A DNA stretch of 59,679 nt from Butyrivibrio proteoclasticus P6B7 (GTDB lineage Bacteria > Bacillota > Clostridia > Lachnospirales > Lachnospiraceae), in NCBI RefSeq assembly GCF_000622085.1, contig NZ_JHWL01000028.1, forward strand, positions 1 through 59,679, written 5' to 3'. Positions within the stretch are counted from its first letter, which is position 1. Each line of letters begins with the position of its first letter. Positions 35,474 through 44,426 of the stretch are shown one piece after another. Both the position numbers and the translations under genes were made by a program. The notes under the pieces were generated by a model. It was not told the DNA's origin, searched no databases, and was given only the letters and a program-made list of their open reading frames with translations.

Positions 35474-36712
35474 GTGAAAAGGTTTAAGCAAAGTTTGGCA
35501 GTTATGTTATGTCCAATTCTTTTATCTGCCTGCGCGGGACAGGCTCCAGAGGAATCTGCTAACGATGTGGCGGAAGAAGCGGCATATGTAGAGGAAAAAA
35601 GTGATTCAGTTGCTGAGAGCATTTCTGTGGTTGGCGATGCTAGCACCGAGGCAAGTGAGCAAATAACTGAAGAGATTTCTAATGAGTTGACTCCAGATAA
35701 TATCCCGGAGTGGAGTAAAGCATATGCAGAGTACTTAAGAACCGGGGCGGAGTATATTTCTTTTGCCGATGGTGGAAGTGAGCTTTCTTTTACGCTGATT
35801 TATCTAGACGATGATGACATTCCGGAGCTTTTTATTGATACAGGAATAGAAGCCAGTGGTCAGATGGTTATCACCTATCATGATGGCAAGGTGGTTGATG
35901 AGTATCTTTCAAGAATAGGATCACAGTATATTGAAAAGAGCGGTCTTATTTACACAGACACAGGCCATATGGATTACTACCCAATAAGCATCACGAAGTT
36001 GGAGAATGGAGTCTTTTCAGAAATAGCTTCTGGCATCAGATATGTTTCTGAAGAAGATTTCAAAAAGATGGGAGAAGATGAGAACTACCCATATACATTG
36101 ACGTATGAATGGGGCGACGAAACTGTAACCGAAGAAGAGTTTAATGCTCATGTAGCTGAGTACTATGATGTAGATAAGGGAAAGCAGCCGGACAACTATT
36201 ATTCATATGATGAGTTCTTATACTTGCTGGAGAACGGGAAGTGGTATTCTGCAGACCATAATTATGAATTAGTTGTGCAGGATTGTTCCTGGACAGAGGC
36301 TCAGAAAATCTGTCTTGAGAAAGGCGGATATCTGGCAACGGTGACATGTACAGATGAGGCAAAGGTTATATCTGAGCTGGTGAAGAAAGAAGGACTTACC
36401 GATAAGGCATTCTTCGTTGGTTACAGATCCTGCGAGTGGGTAGGAGATACTTTCTGCAGCTTCAGATGGATAAACCAGGATGGTTCCTATCAGGAAGTAA
36501 TGCCGAGTATGTATGACTTTTGGGACTATCATTCTCCGGGATATGATTACACCAAGAATGAGTGGTCTTTTGAAGCCGGAGAACAGGAAGTTGGTCTTGC
36601 GAAGTATTTTGACGAAACCGGAATGATCTACATTTTTGATGCTCCGGATAGGATACTGAATGTGTCACCGGAATACGCTGGGAAGCTTGGATTTATTTGT
36701 GAATACGATTGA
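35474..36712 (+). CDS. Lipoprotein with C-type-lectin-like domain
   Basis: Starting at GTG 35474, the protein has a lipoprotein signal (KRFKQSLAVMLCPILLSACAGQ, lipobox LSAC at residues ~19-22). An earlier in-frame ATG at 35435 lies inside the preceding gene and would mask the signal. An acidic linker follows. The C-terminal ~150 residues resemble a C-type-lectin fold: SWTEAQKICLEKGGYLATV, FFVGYRSCEW, FRWINQDGSY and a final LGFICEYD. A middle region (SFTLIYLDDDDIPELFIDTG) resembles domains seen in clostridial surface proteins. It is predicted to be surface-anchored and to bind carbohydrate or protein; the ligand is unknown. Confidence 0.75.
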   Translation: MKRFKQSLAVMLCPILLSACAGQAPEESANDVAEEAAYVEEKSDSVAESISVVGDASTEASEQITEEISNELTPDNIPEWSKAYAEYLRTGAEYISFADGGSELSFTLIYLDDDDIPELFIDTGIEASGQMVITYHDGKVVDEYLSRIGSQYIEKSGLIYTDTGHMDYYPISITKLENGVFSEIASGIRYVSEEDFKKMGEDENYPYTLTYEWGDETVTEEEFNAHVAEYYDVDKGKQPDNYYSYDEFLYLLENGKWYSADHNYELVVQDCSWTEAQKICLEKGGYLATVTCTDEAKVISELVKKEGLTDKAFFVGYRSCEWVGDTFCSFRWINQDGSYQEVMPSMYDFWDYHSPGYDYTKNEWSFEAGEQEVGLAKYFDETGMIYIFDAPDRILNVSPEYAGKLGFICEYD

Positions 36713-36727
36713 TGGAAAGGAAACATA

Positions 36728-37384
36728 ATGTTTGATATTGAGGCTGTTATTGAAGATTTGCGAAAAAGAAGGCCTGTATTTGTTTCGGAAGCTGATTTTC
36801 AACTAGAGTTTGCATGGTCTATAAAAAGACTTTATCGTGATAACTACGATATAAGGTTAGAATATACTCCATCTGACCAAGCTTTGAATGAACAATCAAA
36901 GATGCATATTGATATATTACTTAAGCCTACCGACACGGGAAAGTGGATTCCTATAGAACTTAAGTACAAAACAAAATCATGTGTTTTACAGCATAATGGT
37001 GAAATTTTTGATTTGGCAAATCATGGTGCCAAGGACATAGGCTGCTATTTGTATCTAAACGATGTTCAGCGCATAGAGAAGATTAAGACTGTAAAACAAG
37101 CTGATTACGAAAAAGGATATGCAGTTATGCTTACAAATGAGTTGTCATATACGAAACCACCTAGAAAAAATGACTGTGTATATGCAGCTTTTTGCATTGA
37201 TGAAGGTAGGATCAAGCATGGAACGATGGGATGGAGCTCAGCGGCTAGTGCTGGGACAAAAAAAGGAATAGAGTCTGATATAGTATTGGATGGTTCGTAT
37301 TTAATAAAATGGAAAAACTATTCAGAACTAACAGATGGTAAAGGAAAAAATGTACAGTTTAAATACGTGGTTTGCGAAGTATAA
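36728..37384 (+). CDS. Possible orphan PD-(D/E)XK-like protein
   Basis: This 218-residue protein has MHIDILLKPTDTGKWIPIELKYKTK (~58-82), which has the D-x(n)-ExK pattern of the restriction-endonuclease fold, and FQLEFAWSIKRLY upstream (~24-36), where an N-terminal Glu would sit. No recognition domain or methylase is adjacent. It could be a restriction nuclease or a non-catalytic relative. It begins behind GGAAAGG. Confidence 0.55.
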   Translation: MFDIEAVIEDLRKRRPVFVSEADFQLEFAWSIKRLYRDNYDIRLEYTPSDQALNEQSKMHIDILLKPTDTGKWIPIELKYKTKSCVLQHNGEIFDLANHGAKDIGCYLYLNDVQRIEKIKTVKQADYEKGYAVMLTNELSYTKPPRKNDCVYAAFCIDEGRIKHGTMGWSSAASAGTKKGIESDIVLDGSYLIKWKNYSELTDGKGKNVQFKYVVCEV

Positions 37385-37454
37385 CTGTTTATCTCGAAAA
37401 AGGTGTTAGTAGATGAAAATGTAATAGAACAATAAGCATACTGGTGAGGGGAAT

Positions 37455-38546
37455 ATGCCATTTCAAATTATTAGAAATGATATTACAAAAGTAAAAGCAG
37501 ATGCCATAGTGAACACCGCCAATCCCGAGGTTTTTATCGGGGGTGGTGTTGATACTGCGATATATAATGCTGCAGGAAGAGAACAACTCCTTGCTGAACG
37601 CGAGAAGATAGGAGAACTTCTACCTGGAGAGGCTGCTGTTACTCCGGCATTCAATCTTGATGCGAAATACATAATACATGTCAGCGGCCCCAAGTGGGAA
37701 GATGGTGAGCATGGGGAGTTTGATATCCTGAGAAACTGCTATGAGAAGGCTCTGAGTTTGGCGGTGGAAAAAGAATGTGAGAGCATTGCATTTCCGCTTA
37801 TTGCCACAGGTGCCTACGGATTTCCGAAGGACAAGGCACTGCAGATAGCAACTTCTGTGATTCAGCAGTTTCTTTTTGAAAATGAGATGTCAATTATCCT
37901 GGTCGTTTTCGATAGGAAGGCCTTTGAACTATCGGGCAAAGTTTACTCGGATGTTCAGGGGTTTATTGATGAGAACTACGTAAAACGTAGCTACCGCAAG
38001 GAATATGGTGAGCGCGGAGAAAGAAATCTTAGGCTCCGAGCAAGCTTTGCGCTGGATGATACCATCATAAATACTATAGAGAGTGATGGATGTGATGATA
38101 CCGGAGAAGATGGAGCGCTGTCGGATGAAAAGCTGATGGAGCCGGTACTAATGGCCAGGGCTCCTGAAGGAATGAGTCTTGATGAACTTCTGGATACGCC
38201 AGCACAGAGCTTCCAGGAAAGGCTCTTTTCTCTGATTGATAAAAGTGGCCTGGATGATGTTACGGTTTACAAAAGAGCTAACATTTCCAAGAAGGTCTTT
38301 TCCGATATCAAGACCAAGAAGAACTACAAGCCAAGCAAGAAGACGGCAGTAGCATTTGCTATAGCTCTTGAGCTGACTATGGATGAGACGGCAGATCTTT
38401 TGCAAAGAGCGGGGATAGCTCTATCGCCCAGTAGCAAGTTCGACCTGATAGTCGGGTACTACATAAGCCACGGAATGTACAACATAATGGAGATAAACAC
38501 GGTCCTGTTCAAGAACAATCAGGAGTGCTTAGGAGCCATAAAATAA
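37455..38546 (+). CDS. Macro-domain protein with C-terminal HTH-like region
   Basis: Residues ~1-170 form a macro domain that binds or removes ADP-ribose: IIRNDITKVKADAIVNTANPEVFIGGGVDTAIYNAAG (N24 region), GEAAVTPAFNLDAKYIIHVSGP and PLIATGAYGFPKDKAL. The C-terminal ~180 residues are helical and resemble a repressor-like HTH (DDVTVYKRANISKKVFSDIKTKKNYKPSKKTAVAFAIALELTMDETADLLQRAG), so one chain may sense ADP-ribose and bind DNA. Starts at GGTGAGGGG. The next gene is an ADP-ribosylglycohydrolase, separated by a terminator. Confidence 0.85.
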   Translation: MPFQIIRNDITKVKADAIVNTANPEVFIGGGVDTAIYNAAGREQLLAEREKIGELLPGEAAVTPAFNLDAKYIIHVSGPKWEDGEHGEFDILRNCYEKALSLAVEKECESIAFPLIATGAYGFPKDKALQIATSVIQQFLFENEMSIILVVFDRKAFELSGKVYSDVQGFIDENYVKRSYRKEYGERGERNLRLRASFALDDTIINTIESDGCDDTGEDGALSDEKLMEPVLMARAPEGMSLDELLDTPAQSFQERLFSLIDKSGLDDVTVYKRANISKKVFSDIKTKKNYKPSKKTAVAFAIALELTMDETADLLQRAGIALSPSSKFDLIVGYYISHGMYNIMEINTVLFKNNQECLGAIK

Positions 38547-38555
38547 GGATTTTTC

Positions 38556-38606
38556 AAGGAGAAGTAAAAGTCACCTGCCAAGTGACCACTTCTCCTTTTT
38601 GTTTTT
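38556..38606 (+). terminator. Intrinsic terminator after the macro-domain gene
   Basis: AAGGAGAAGT (38556-38565) pairs with ACTTCTCCTT (38588-38597), and an inner GTCAC/GTGAC stem extends it. A T-rich tract follows. Confidence 0.8.
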
Positions 38607-38663
38607 CTATACTTATCTCATAACAAGAGAGAAAGCGAAGAAAAACGCAGATAGGAGGCAGAT

Positions 38664-39938
38664 ATGTACGGAGCGATTCTTGGAGATATGGTGGGAGCAC
38701 CTTATGAATTTGACAGAGGTAATAAGAGTAAGGATTTCGAGATGTGGAACAGAAAGGTTCGTTTCACGGATGATACAGTTATGACAATAGCAGTTGCGGA
38801 CGCGATCCTGACCGCAGGAATAGATGCAGAGGAAAAAGAGATAAAGAAGGTCTTGGTAGAGAAGATGCAGCAGTGGGGCAATCGCTATCCTAATTCAGGA
38901 TATGGCGGAAGGTTCATACACTGGCTTGGTTCCAGAAATCCTAAGCCTTATGGCAGTTATGGTAATGGCTCAGCAATGAGAGTATCAAGCGTTGGATGGT
39001 TTTACGATACATTGGAAAAGACAAGAAAAGTGGCCAGATGGACTGCTGAAGTAAGCCACAATCATCCTGAAGGGATAAAAGGAGCTGAGGCTACAGCATC
39101 CGTGATCTTCATGGCAAGGCACGGAGCTACCAAGGAAGAGATAAAAGAGTACGTGGAAAAAGAGTTTGAATATGACCTTAGCCGCACCTGCGAAGAGATA
39201 AGGCCTGGTTACTACCACGATGAGTCCTGTCAAAAGACAGTACCGGAGGCAATCACAGCTTTTCTAGAAGGTGAAGACTTTGAAGATGTTATAAGAACAG
39301 CGATTTCTTTGGGCGGTGACTGCGACACACTTACCTGCATTGCAGGAGGAATGGCAGAAGCTTTCTACGGAATTCCTGTAGGAATGATACAGAATACCTG
39401 CGACAGACTTGGGGAAGACATGATGAAGGTCCTTAAGGAATTTGATGAGCAGAGAAATGGCTCCAGTGTGGATCCTTTTCTTAAAGGAAATGAAGTTATA
39501 GCCGCAGCAATAGAGCAGTTCAGAAAAGAAACAACTAATGAGAACCTAGCGGTTGTTGCCAGCGCTTTCTGCCAGAGAATAAAGGCAGGCGGCAGGTTCA
39601 TAGTTCCAGTAATTGCACCGGATGCACTGGTAAACATGGTGGATCCGGAAAACGTTAAGGTTGGCGATGAGTTCACATCGGAGGAAGAATTGTCCTTCAA
39701 GTTTCAGCATTTAGAAGGCGATGATGGCGAGATCTGGGCTGTGGCCTTTACATCCAGGGAGGAATACTTGAAAGGTGCTTCTTCAGACACGCTGGTTATG
39801 GATATAGAGCAGCTTTTGGAAGGATTTGCAGATGATGTTGGAGAAACTGGGATAATAATCAACCCATGGAGCGAGAATTTGTTACTTAGAAAAGATCTGA
39901 TCAAGGCAATTGTTAAGATGGCGAAGGAGGATAAGTAA
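38664..39938 (+). CDS. ADP-ribosylglycohydrolase with SseB-like C-terminus
   Basis: Residues ~1-250 match the DraG/ARH family: ILGDMVGAPYEF, the metal-binding FTDDTVMTIAVADAIL (~32-47) and GGDCDTLTCIAGGMAEAFYG (~214-233). These enzymes remove ADP-ribose from proteins or small molecules. The C-terminal part (EVIAAAIEQFRKETTNENLAVVASAFCQRI ... FIVPVIAPD) resembles an SseB-type domain. The product ends 2 bp before the SIMPL gene. It starts behind AGGAGG. Confidence 0.87.
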   Translation: MYGAILGDMVGAPYEFDRGNKSKDFEMWNRKVRFTDDTVMTIAVADAILTAGIDAEEKEIKKVLVEKMQQWGNRYPNSGYGGRFIHWLGSRNPKPYGSYGNGSAMRVSSVGWFYDTLEKTRKVARWTAEVSHNHPEGIKGAEATASVIFMARHGATKEEIKEYVEKEFEYDLSRTCEEIRPGYYHDESCQKTVPEAITAFLEGEDFEDVIRTAISLGGDCDTLTCIAGGMAEAFYGIPVGMIQNTCDRLGEDMMKVLKEFDEQRNGSSVDPFLKGNEVIAAAIEQFRKETTNENLAVVASAFCQRIKAGGRFIVPVIAPDALVNMVDPENVKVGDEFTSEEELSFKFQHLEGDDGEIWAVAFTSREEYLKGASSDTLVMDIEQLLEGFADDVGETGIIINPWSENLLLRKDLIKAIVKMAKEDK

Positions 39939-39940
39939 TT

Positions 39941-40612
39941 ATGGCAAACGAAAGAATAATCAAAGTAACTGGCAAGGGAAATCTTAAGGTAAAACCTGAC
40001 GTGACAAGAATCACAATTACACTGGAAGGCCAGAACAAGGAATATGACAAGACTCTTGAACAGTCATCAAAGGATACTGAAGCTCTGAAGGATATTCTGG
40101 AAAAACAGGGATTTGATAGAACCGACGTTAAGACCCTTATGTTCAATGTGGATACCAGATACGAGAGTTATCAGACAAAGGATAAGAGCTGGAGAGAGCG
40201 CTTTGTAGGTTATGAGTTCAAGCATGTGGTTAAGGTTGAGTTTGATTCCGACGATGCAAGACTCGGCAAGATCCTTTACGCCCTGGCCAACGCTAGGGGT
40301 ATCCATCCTGATTTCAGACTTAGTTACACAGTAAAGGATCCTGAAGCATCCAAGAACGAACTTCTTGGAAAGGCAGTAGCAGATGCTAAAGCTAAAGCGG
40401 AGGTTCTTACTAAGGCTGCAGGAGTGAACTTAAAAGAAATCAAGAACATTGATTATTCATGGGGAGAGATTCAGTTTGAGTATTCTCCAATGCATAGGGA
40501 TATGATTTGCAATGCGGTAATGGCAGAGGGATGTGGTTCTTTTGATATGGATATTGAACCAGATGATATTGATGTTTCTGATACTGTGACTGTTGTGTGG
40601 GAAATTGAATAA
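39941..40612 (+). CDS. SIMPL-domain (DUF541) protein
   Basis: This 223-residue protein has the SIMPL pattern throughout: IKVTGKGNLKVKPDVTRITITLEGQNKEYDKTLEQSS at the start, DVKTLMFNVDTRYESY in the middle and a final DTVTVVWEIE. The family is often periplasmic or surface-linked, but no signal peptide is visible here. It is 2 bp downstream of the ADP-ribosylglycohydrolase and presumably co-transcribed. Biochemical role is unknown. Confidence 0.8.
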   Translation: MANERIIKVTGKGNLKVKPDVTRITITLEGQNKEYDKTLEQSSKDTEALKDILEKQGFDRTDVKTLMFNVDTRYESYQTKDKSWRERFVGYEFKHVVKVEFDSDDARLGKILYALANARGIHPDFRLSYTVKDPEASKNELLGKAVADAKAKAEVLTKAAGVNLKEIKNIDYSWGEIQFEYSPMHRDMICNAVMAEGCGSFDMDIEPDDIDVSDTVTVVWEIE

Positions 40613-40724
40613 TGCTAATTTAATGCTACAAAATTATGAGAATTAAACTTTAATATGTAGTAAATGAAAATGTGGCAAATATGCGGTTTGCATCGAGGAA
40701 TAAAAATTTAATAATACATTTTTG

Positions 40725-40753
40725 TTGACACTATAACGACTGAGTGATATTAT
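40725..40753 (+). promoter_or_regulatory. Near-consensus promoter before the HTH-membrane protein
   Basis: TTGACA (40725-40730) and TATTAT (40748-40753) are 17 bp apart, with TGA just before the -10. The start codon is 25 bp beyond. Confidence 0.85.
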
Positions 40754-40777
40754 CCTCTATACAAAGGAGCGGATATC

Positions 40778-41278
40778 ATGAAGACATATTCTGTAAAAGA
40801 AATAGCTCAAATATTAGACACAAATCCTGAGACGGTGCGTAGATGGATAAGGGACGATAAACTAAAAGCAACCAAGAACTCGAATAAAGAAGGAAGCGTT
40901 GTTTCTGAGGCAGAACTCAACCGTTTCCTTAAAAAATCGCCTAAGTATTATGGCGCCGCAGCTGGCGCGATGATCGGTGCTGGATTACCTCTTGCTGGCC
41001 TGGTAGTAGCCACTGCTGGAGGCATTGTTAGCACGTTGCTCAGGAAAGGGTTAGAGTCTTCATCTGAGCTTACAATAAAGTACGATGATATGATTAAGCT
41101 TATGGACGAAGAACTTGCGGAGCATAAAGCCATAATCAGTAAGAAAAGACAAGCAATCAAAGCATTAGAGAAGGAAATTGCTGAAGAAGAAAGCAAGATA
41201 AGTCAAATAATTAGCACCAAAGAAATGCTGGCTGTACGTGTAAAAGAGACTCTAGAGGACAAGATATCAGAAGATTAA
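40778..41278 (+). CDS. Excisionase-type HTH with glycine-rich membrane segment and coiled coil
   Basis: Three parts are visible. Residues 1-50 form a MerR/excisionase-type HTH (YSVKEIAQILDTNPETVRRWIRDDKL). Residues ~58-90 form a Gly/Ala-rich hydrophobic segment (YGAAAGAMIGAGLPLAGLVVATAGGIVST). Residues ~100-166 form a charged coiled coil. This is an unusual fusion of a DNA-binding domain to a membrane-like segment. A consensus promoter precedes the gene, and the following gene starts 67 bp later. Function is unassigned. Confidence 0.7.
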   Translation: MKTYSVKEIAQILDTNPETVRRWIRDDKLKATKNSNKEGSVVSEAELNRFLKKSPKYYGAAAGAMIGAGLPLAGLVVATAGGIVSTLLRKGLESSSELTIKYDDMIKLMDEELAEHKAIISKKRQAIKALEKEIAEEESKISQIISTKEMLAVRVKETLEDKISED

Positions 41279-41345
41279 AAAGCTTTCAGTTGGATTTGCT
41301 TTTTCACATGGATTGCTGATGGTTGTAAAAATGGAGGTTAAACCG

Positions 41346-42464
41346 GTGTTAGGTGAAAAGAGAAACAAAGAGAATAATCAAGACAGCAAGAATACTGAAG
41401 CCATGAGACAGGAAATAATGATTCTTGTTTCTGAAGAGGATAAGACTGGTAGCGATGTTATGCGAATGAGTGATTTCTTTTCGTTGGCCTTACAGGGAAT
41501 GTCAAAAGAGTTAGTGACATCTGAAGCGAGCATTAGCATTAGAGAATTACCAGCGGCTGATTTGAATACTATAAATGATGCTATAAGGATGGTTGGTGCG
41601 TTTAGATCACCTGAATTTGATTTGATTCCAGATTTCGCTTCTTTACCAAAGGAAATACGTGATAAGTATAATGCTGGTGAACTGATTCTTGGGGAGTCGA
41701 AACAGGTTGAAGGTAATATAAGGGCGGTGCTTGTTGATGCAGAGACTAAAACTCGAGTAAAGGATGTTACATTAAAAAAAGTAGAAAATACTGATGCGAC
41801 TGCGGATATTACTAGAGATATGATGAATCAAATGCAGCTAAAGCAGATCTCTGCAAAGTTGGACTATATGATTTCTGAACAGTCATATATGATTGATTTT
41901 GTACGAAATCAAGCTATAATCCGACCATTTTTAGATGCAAGGGATAATATTCTTAAGGCACAAAATCAGATTGAGTCTAGTGAGCAAAGAACATATTTGC
42001 TTAAAGCAGCGGATAGCCTGCAGTCAGCCATAAATGCTGTGTATGTTGACATGAATACAATCGAGGGACATCTTGCTGAGGAGGAAAACAAAAAATGGTT
42101 TCAGAGGCTTAATCGAAATAATATTGATAAACAAATCTCAAGATTGACGGCTGATACGATGGCTGTTACTAAGTATGTAGGAATGCAAATGCAGGTTTAT
42201 CATTATTTGGGAGATGACTCTAGTGCAAGGAATGTCATTGATACTTATCGTGGAAACATAGACAGGTTCTTTGAAAAAGGGATAGTGTCAGCGAACAAGT
42301 CTCTTGCATTATTCATACATGAAAATGTTGATTATGGCGAGAATAACATGGACTGTTGGTATTACATGGAGGAACGCATGAAACCTTTATTAGCCTCGGC
42401 TTATGATAGGATTGAGCCTAAAGCTGTATATGTTATCTCTGGAGGTGAAGAATATGAGTGCTGA
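41346..42464 (+). CDS. Hypothetical protein with helical C-terminal half
   Basis: I do not recognise a named family. The start is GTG 41346, 8 bp after GGAGG; upstream in-frame ATGs (41313) lack a ribosome site. The protein of about 372 residues begins with a polar segment and then has a mostly helical C-terminal half (YMIDFVRNQAIIRPFLDARDNILKAQNQIESSEQRTYLLKAADSL). It overlaps the next zinc-ribbon gene by 11 bp. It could act with the membrane HTH protein upstream. Confidence 0.6.
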   Translation: MLGEKRNKENNQDSKNTEAMRQEIMILVSEEDKTGSDVMRMSDFFSLALQGMSKELVTSEASISIRELPAADLNTINDAIRMVGAFRSPEFDLIPDFASLPKEIRDKYNAGELILGESKQVEGNIRAVLVDAETKTRVKDVTLKKVENTDATADITRDMMNQMQLKQISAKLDYMISEQSYMIDFVRNQAIIRPFLDARDNILKAQNQIESSEQRTYLLKAADSLQSAINAVYVDMNTIEGHLAEEENKKWFQRLNRNNIDKQISRLTADTMAVTKYVGMQMQVYHYLGDDSSARNVIDTYRGNIDRFFEKGIVSANKSLALFIHENVDYGENNMDCWYYMEERMKPLLASAYDRIEPKAVYVISGGEEYEC

Positions 42465-42666
42465 AGTGAAAAGATGTAAACAATGTGGAAAGATAATCGT
42501 AGGGGATTCAACTTTGGGGCTTTGCCCTAAATGTGCGGACGAAGACGCAAGAACTGCTGCGGAATTAGGGGTTGGTCTTGTTGTTGTAGGCGGTATTGCA
42601 AAAAAGTTGTGGAAGCCTGGAATCAAGCTGGTTAAAGGGATTGCAAAGGTGATAACCAAGGCATGA
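42454..42666 (+). CDS. Small zinc-ribbon protein
   Basis: This 70-residue protein has a zinc ribbon, CKQCGKIIVGDSTLGLCPKCAD (residues 8-29, Cys pairs CxxC and CxxC), followed by a Gly/Val-rich hydrophobic stretch. The start at 42454 (GGAGGTGAAG site) overlaps the preceding gene. An earlier in-frame start at 42403 has no ribosome site. It is probably a membrane-associated or nucleic-acid-binding adaptor. Confidence 0.65.
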   Translation: MSAEVKRCKQCGKIIVGDSTLGLCPKCADEDARTAAELGVGLVVVGGIAKKLWKPGIKLVKGIAKVITKA

Positions 42667-42744
42667 GACCATATTGTTTGTCTTGCATGGCATTAAGTTT
42701 GTTTCAGCAAAAAATGCAAATATCATAAGAGATAAAAGGAGAAC

Positions 42745-43011
42745 GTGCTGATTATGGCATATAACTGCTACGGAGATTTATATAAGAGTGAAGTTGCTAG
42801 CCGATTGAGGGACAGGGGATATGATGTTAAAAACGTACATGCCCTTAATGTTATTTTAGAGGAAATGGGGATACAAGTTCATTCGGGTAATAATTGGCTT
42901 GTAACCGAAGCAGGTGTTAAGTATACGATATATAAAGGCCCTGTTTTTGATGCTGACGCTTGGCATCCAGAAATTGTTGATGTTGTGAGTGACTATTTAG
43001 ATAATAGGTGA
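42745..43011 (+). CDS. Small hypothetical protein, 85-88 aa
   Basis: I do not recognise the family. It holds YKSEVASRLRDRGYDVKNVHALNVILEEMG near the N-terminus. Two starts are possible: GTG 42745 (3 bp after AGGAG) and ATG 42754 (12 bp after it). It is followed by a terminator at 43039. Confidence 0.55.
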   Translation: MLIMAYNCYGDLYKSEVASRLRDRGYDVKNVHALNVILEEMGIQVHSGNNWLVTEAGVKYTIYKGPVFDADAWHPEIVDVVSDYLDNR

Positions 43012-43038
43012 TCGGAAATACAGAATAATCTTTGTAAA

Positions 43039-43069
43039 GGCGTCTTCCTTTCTGGGAGGCGCTATTTTT
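43039..43069 (+). terminator. Intrinsic terminator
   Basis: A stem of GCGTCTTCC with GGGAGGCGC (two wobble pairs) and a T-rich tail (TATTTTT) follow the small gene that ends at 43011. Confidence 0.72.
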
Positions 43070-43260
43070 CAGCCTTTAAAATATCTTTGAAAATCAGCCA
43101 TGATTTTTACTGCCATTTGGACATTTATGGATAACAAAGTGGCTATTTGTGCGCCTTTGAACGGGTACTTTTATAGGACACCCTATATGTTCTAATGGTA
43201 TTAGCAGAAAAAGGCCCTGCGTTTACATGACGTGTGTAGCCCATGGAAGGAGGATTTTTT

Positions 43261-43791
43261 ATGAGGCAGATTGATCCGTACAAAAGGATTTGTTTTATGT
43301 GTGAGCAGGCTGAGCTGGATCCCAAAGAAGTGTGCCTGCTGTCGAAGACTCTTTTTACCCTTTATCAAGATTCCAAAATTGCAGGTAATCCCTGGAAAAG
43401 TCCTATAAGTAAAGAGAAAGAGGACAAGCAGAAGAGAAGGATGAGAAGAGAGTTCCTGGATATTGCCAGGCATCAGATCAAGGATTCTTTTGAAGAACAG
43501 AAGGCATTTGTTTGGGATGCGCTGGCGTGCCCCTGGATTGATGAGAAAATCACCATGATCATGACTAAGATGGAACAGTTCCCGCCGGATGGAGCATTGT
43601 ATAAGAAGATTCTCGAAGCCAGTTACCTGTCAGAATATAAGACAGAAGTACAGCTTTTTAATGAGTGTAATCTCAGGAAAACAGCTTTTTACAAGAAGCG
43701 TGAGGCAGCGCTTACTCTGTTTGGAATAATGATCTGGAATTATGCTGAGAGCAGGGAACAGGAGGACCGTGATAACGGAATTGTTGATTAA
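43261..43791 (+). CDS. Hypothetical mobile-element protein, 176 aa
   Basis: I do not recognise a named family. The first ~20 residues (MRQIDPYKRICFMCEQAELD) have two Cys. Residues ~119-146 (YLSEYKTEVQLFNECNLRKTAFYKKRE) include a helix-turn-helix-like stretch of the kind found in phage ArpU-like regulators. ATG 43261 follows AAGGAGG by 7 bp; the ATG at 43243 is upstream of that site. A 388-bp gene-free stretch follows. Confidence 0.55.
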   Translation: MRQIDPYKRICFMCEQAELDPKEVCLLSKTLFTLYQDSKIAGNPWKSPISKEKEDKQKRRMRREFLDIARHQIKDSFEEQKAFVWDALACPWIDEKITMIMTKMEQFPPDGALYKKILEASYLSEYKTEVQLFNECNLRKTAFYKKREAALTLFGIMIWNYAESREQEDRDNGIVD

Positions 43792-44180
43792 GAGTATTGC
43801 GCGGACATGATGCGAACAAACCGCGAACAATGTAAGAACAAAACAAGGGCATTCTGCGAAAAAAGTACGGATAAAGAGAGGACTAAGAAGGAACTTTAAG
43901 AGAGGATTTATGTGGTAAAATCGTTGTTGTTCGAACGGGAAACAACATTTTGGAAGCAGCCAGTTTCTGCAGAGGGAGCAGGTGATTGGTAAATGTGTAC
44001 AAAAAATAGGACAGAACAACTGTTCGATTTCTACTTGTGACTTATTATTCAGACTACTATAATTAGAGTATAGCAACCGCGGAGCTATAAAAGAGATCAG
44101 CTAACGGTTTTCTTTCCCTAATCCGTTAATTGTAACTATTAACAATTGATTTTGGTTTTGTTCGCTTGGGGGTGAAGAGT
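43792..44180. other. Gene-free stretch with a promoter
   Basis: No coding frame of good character is visible on the plus strand. The stretch includes two GCGAACAA repeats near 43812-43830, a GTTGTT...AACAAC imperfect dyad around 43923-43945, and the promoter at 44035-44063. Nothing else is recognised. Confidence 0.5.
44035..44063 (+). promoter_or_regulatory. Promoter before the zinc-finger mini gene
   Basis: TTGTGA (44035-44040) and a consensus TATAAT (44058-44063) are separated by 17 bp. Confidence 0.7.
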
Positions 44181-44426
44181 TTGAAAAGAGCGAAGTTATC
44201 CATGGAGGGAGAACGCTGGGTTAACTGCCCGGTTTGTGGTAATAAGATCATGAAGGCCAGACGTGCCGATGTAGACGAGATATGTGAAGAGTGCGGCAAC
44301 CTGATAACGATATGTGTGACCAAGAGTTTTGTTACTACTATAGTTAATGATGAAGAGAGTGACGAGCAGTCCTTTACAGAGAGGATGCTTAGGTACCAAG
44401 AGGAGTTGGCGTTATTGACCAACTGA
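44181..44426 (+). CDS. Com-like small zinc-finger protein
   Basis: This small protein has a Cys4 ribbon of the Com type, NCPVCGNKIMKARRADVDEICEECGN, which may bind RNA or DNA. TTG 44181 is preferred as start because GGGGGTGAAGAG lies directly upstream; the longer frame begins at TTG 44166. It is 81 residues from 44181. It follows a good promoter and precedes the candidate RNA. Function in mobile-element regulation is plausible. Confidence 0.6.
   Translation: MKRAKLSMEGERWVNCPVCGNKIMKARRADVDEICEECGNLITICVTKSFVTTIVNDEESDEQSFTERMLRYQEELALLTN

Noticed and set aside
37455..39938. DarTG toxin-antitoxin system
   Set aside because: The macro-domain protein is not followed or preceded by a DarT-like DNA ADP-ribosyltransferase.
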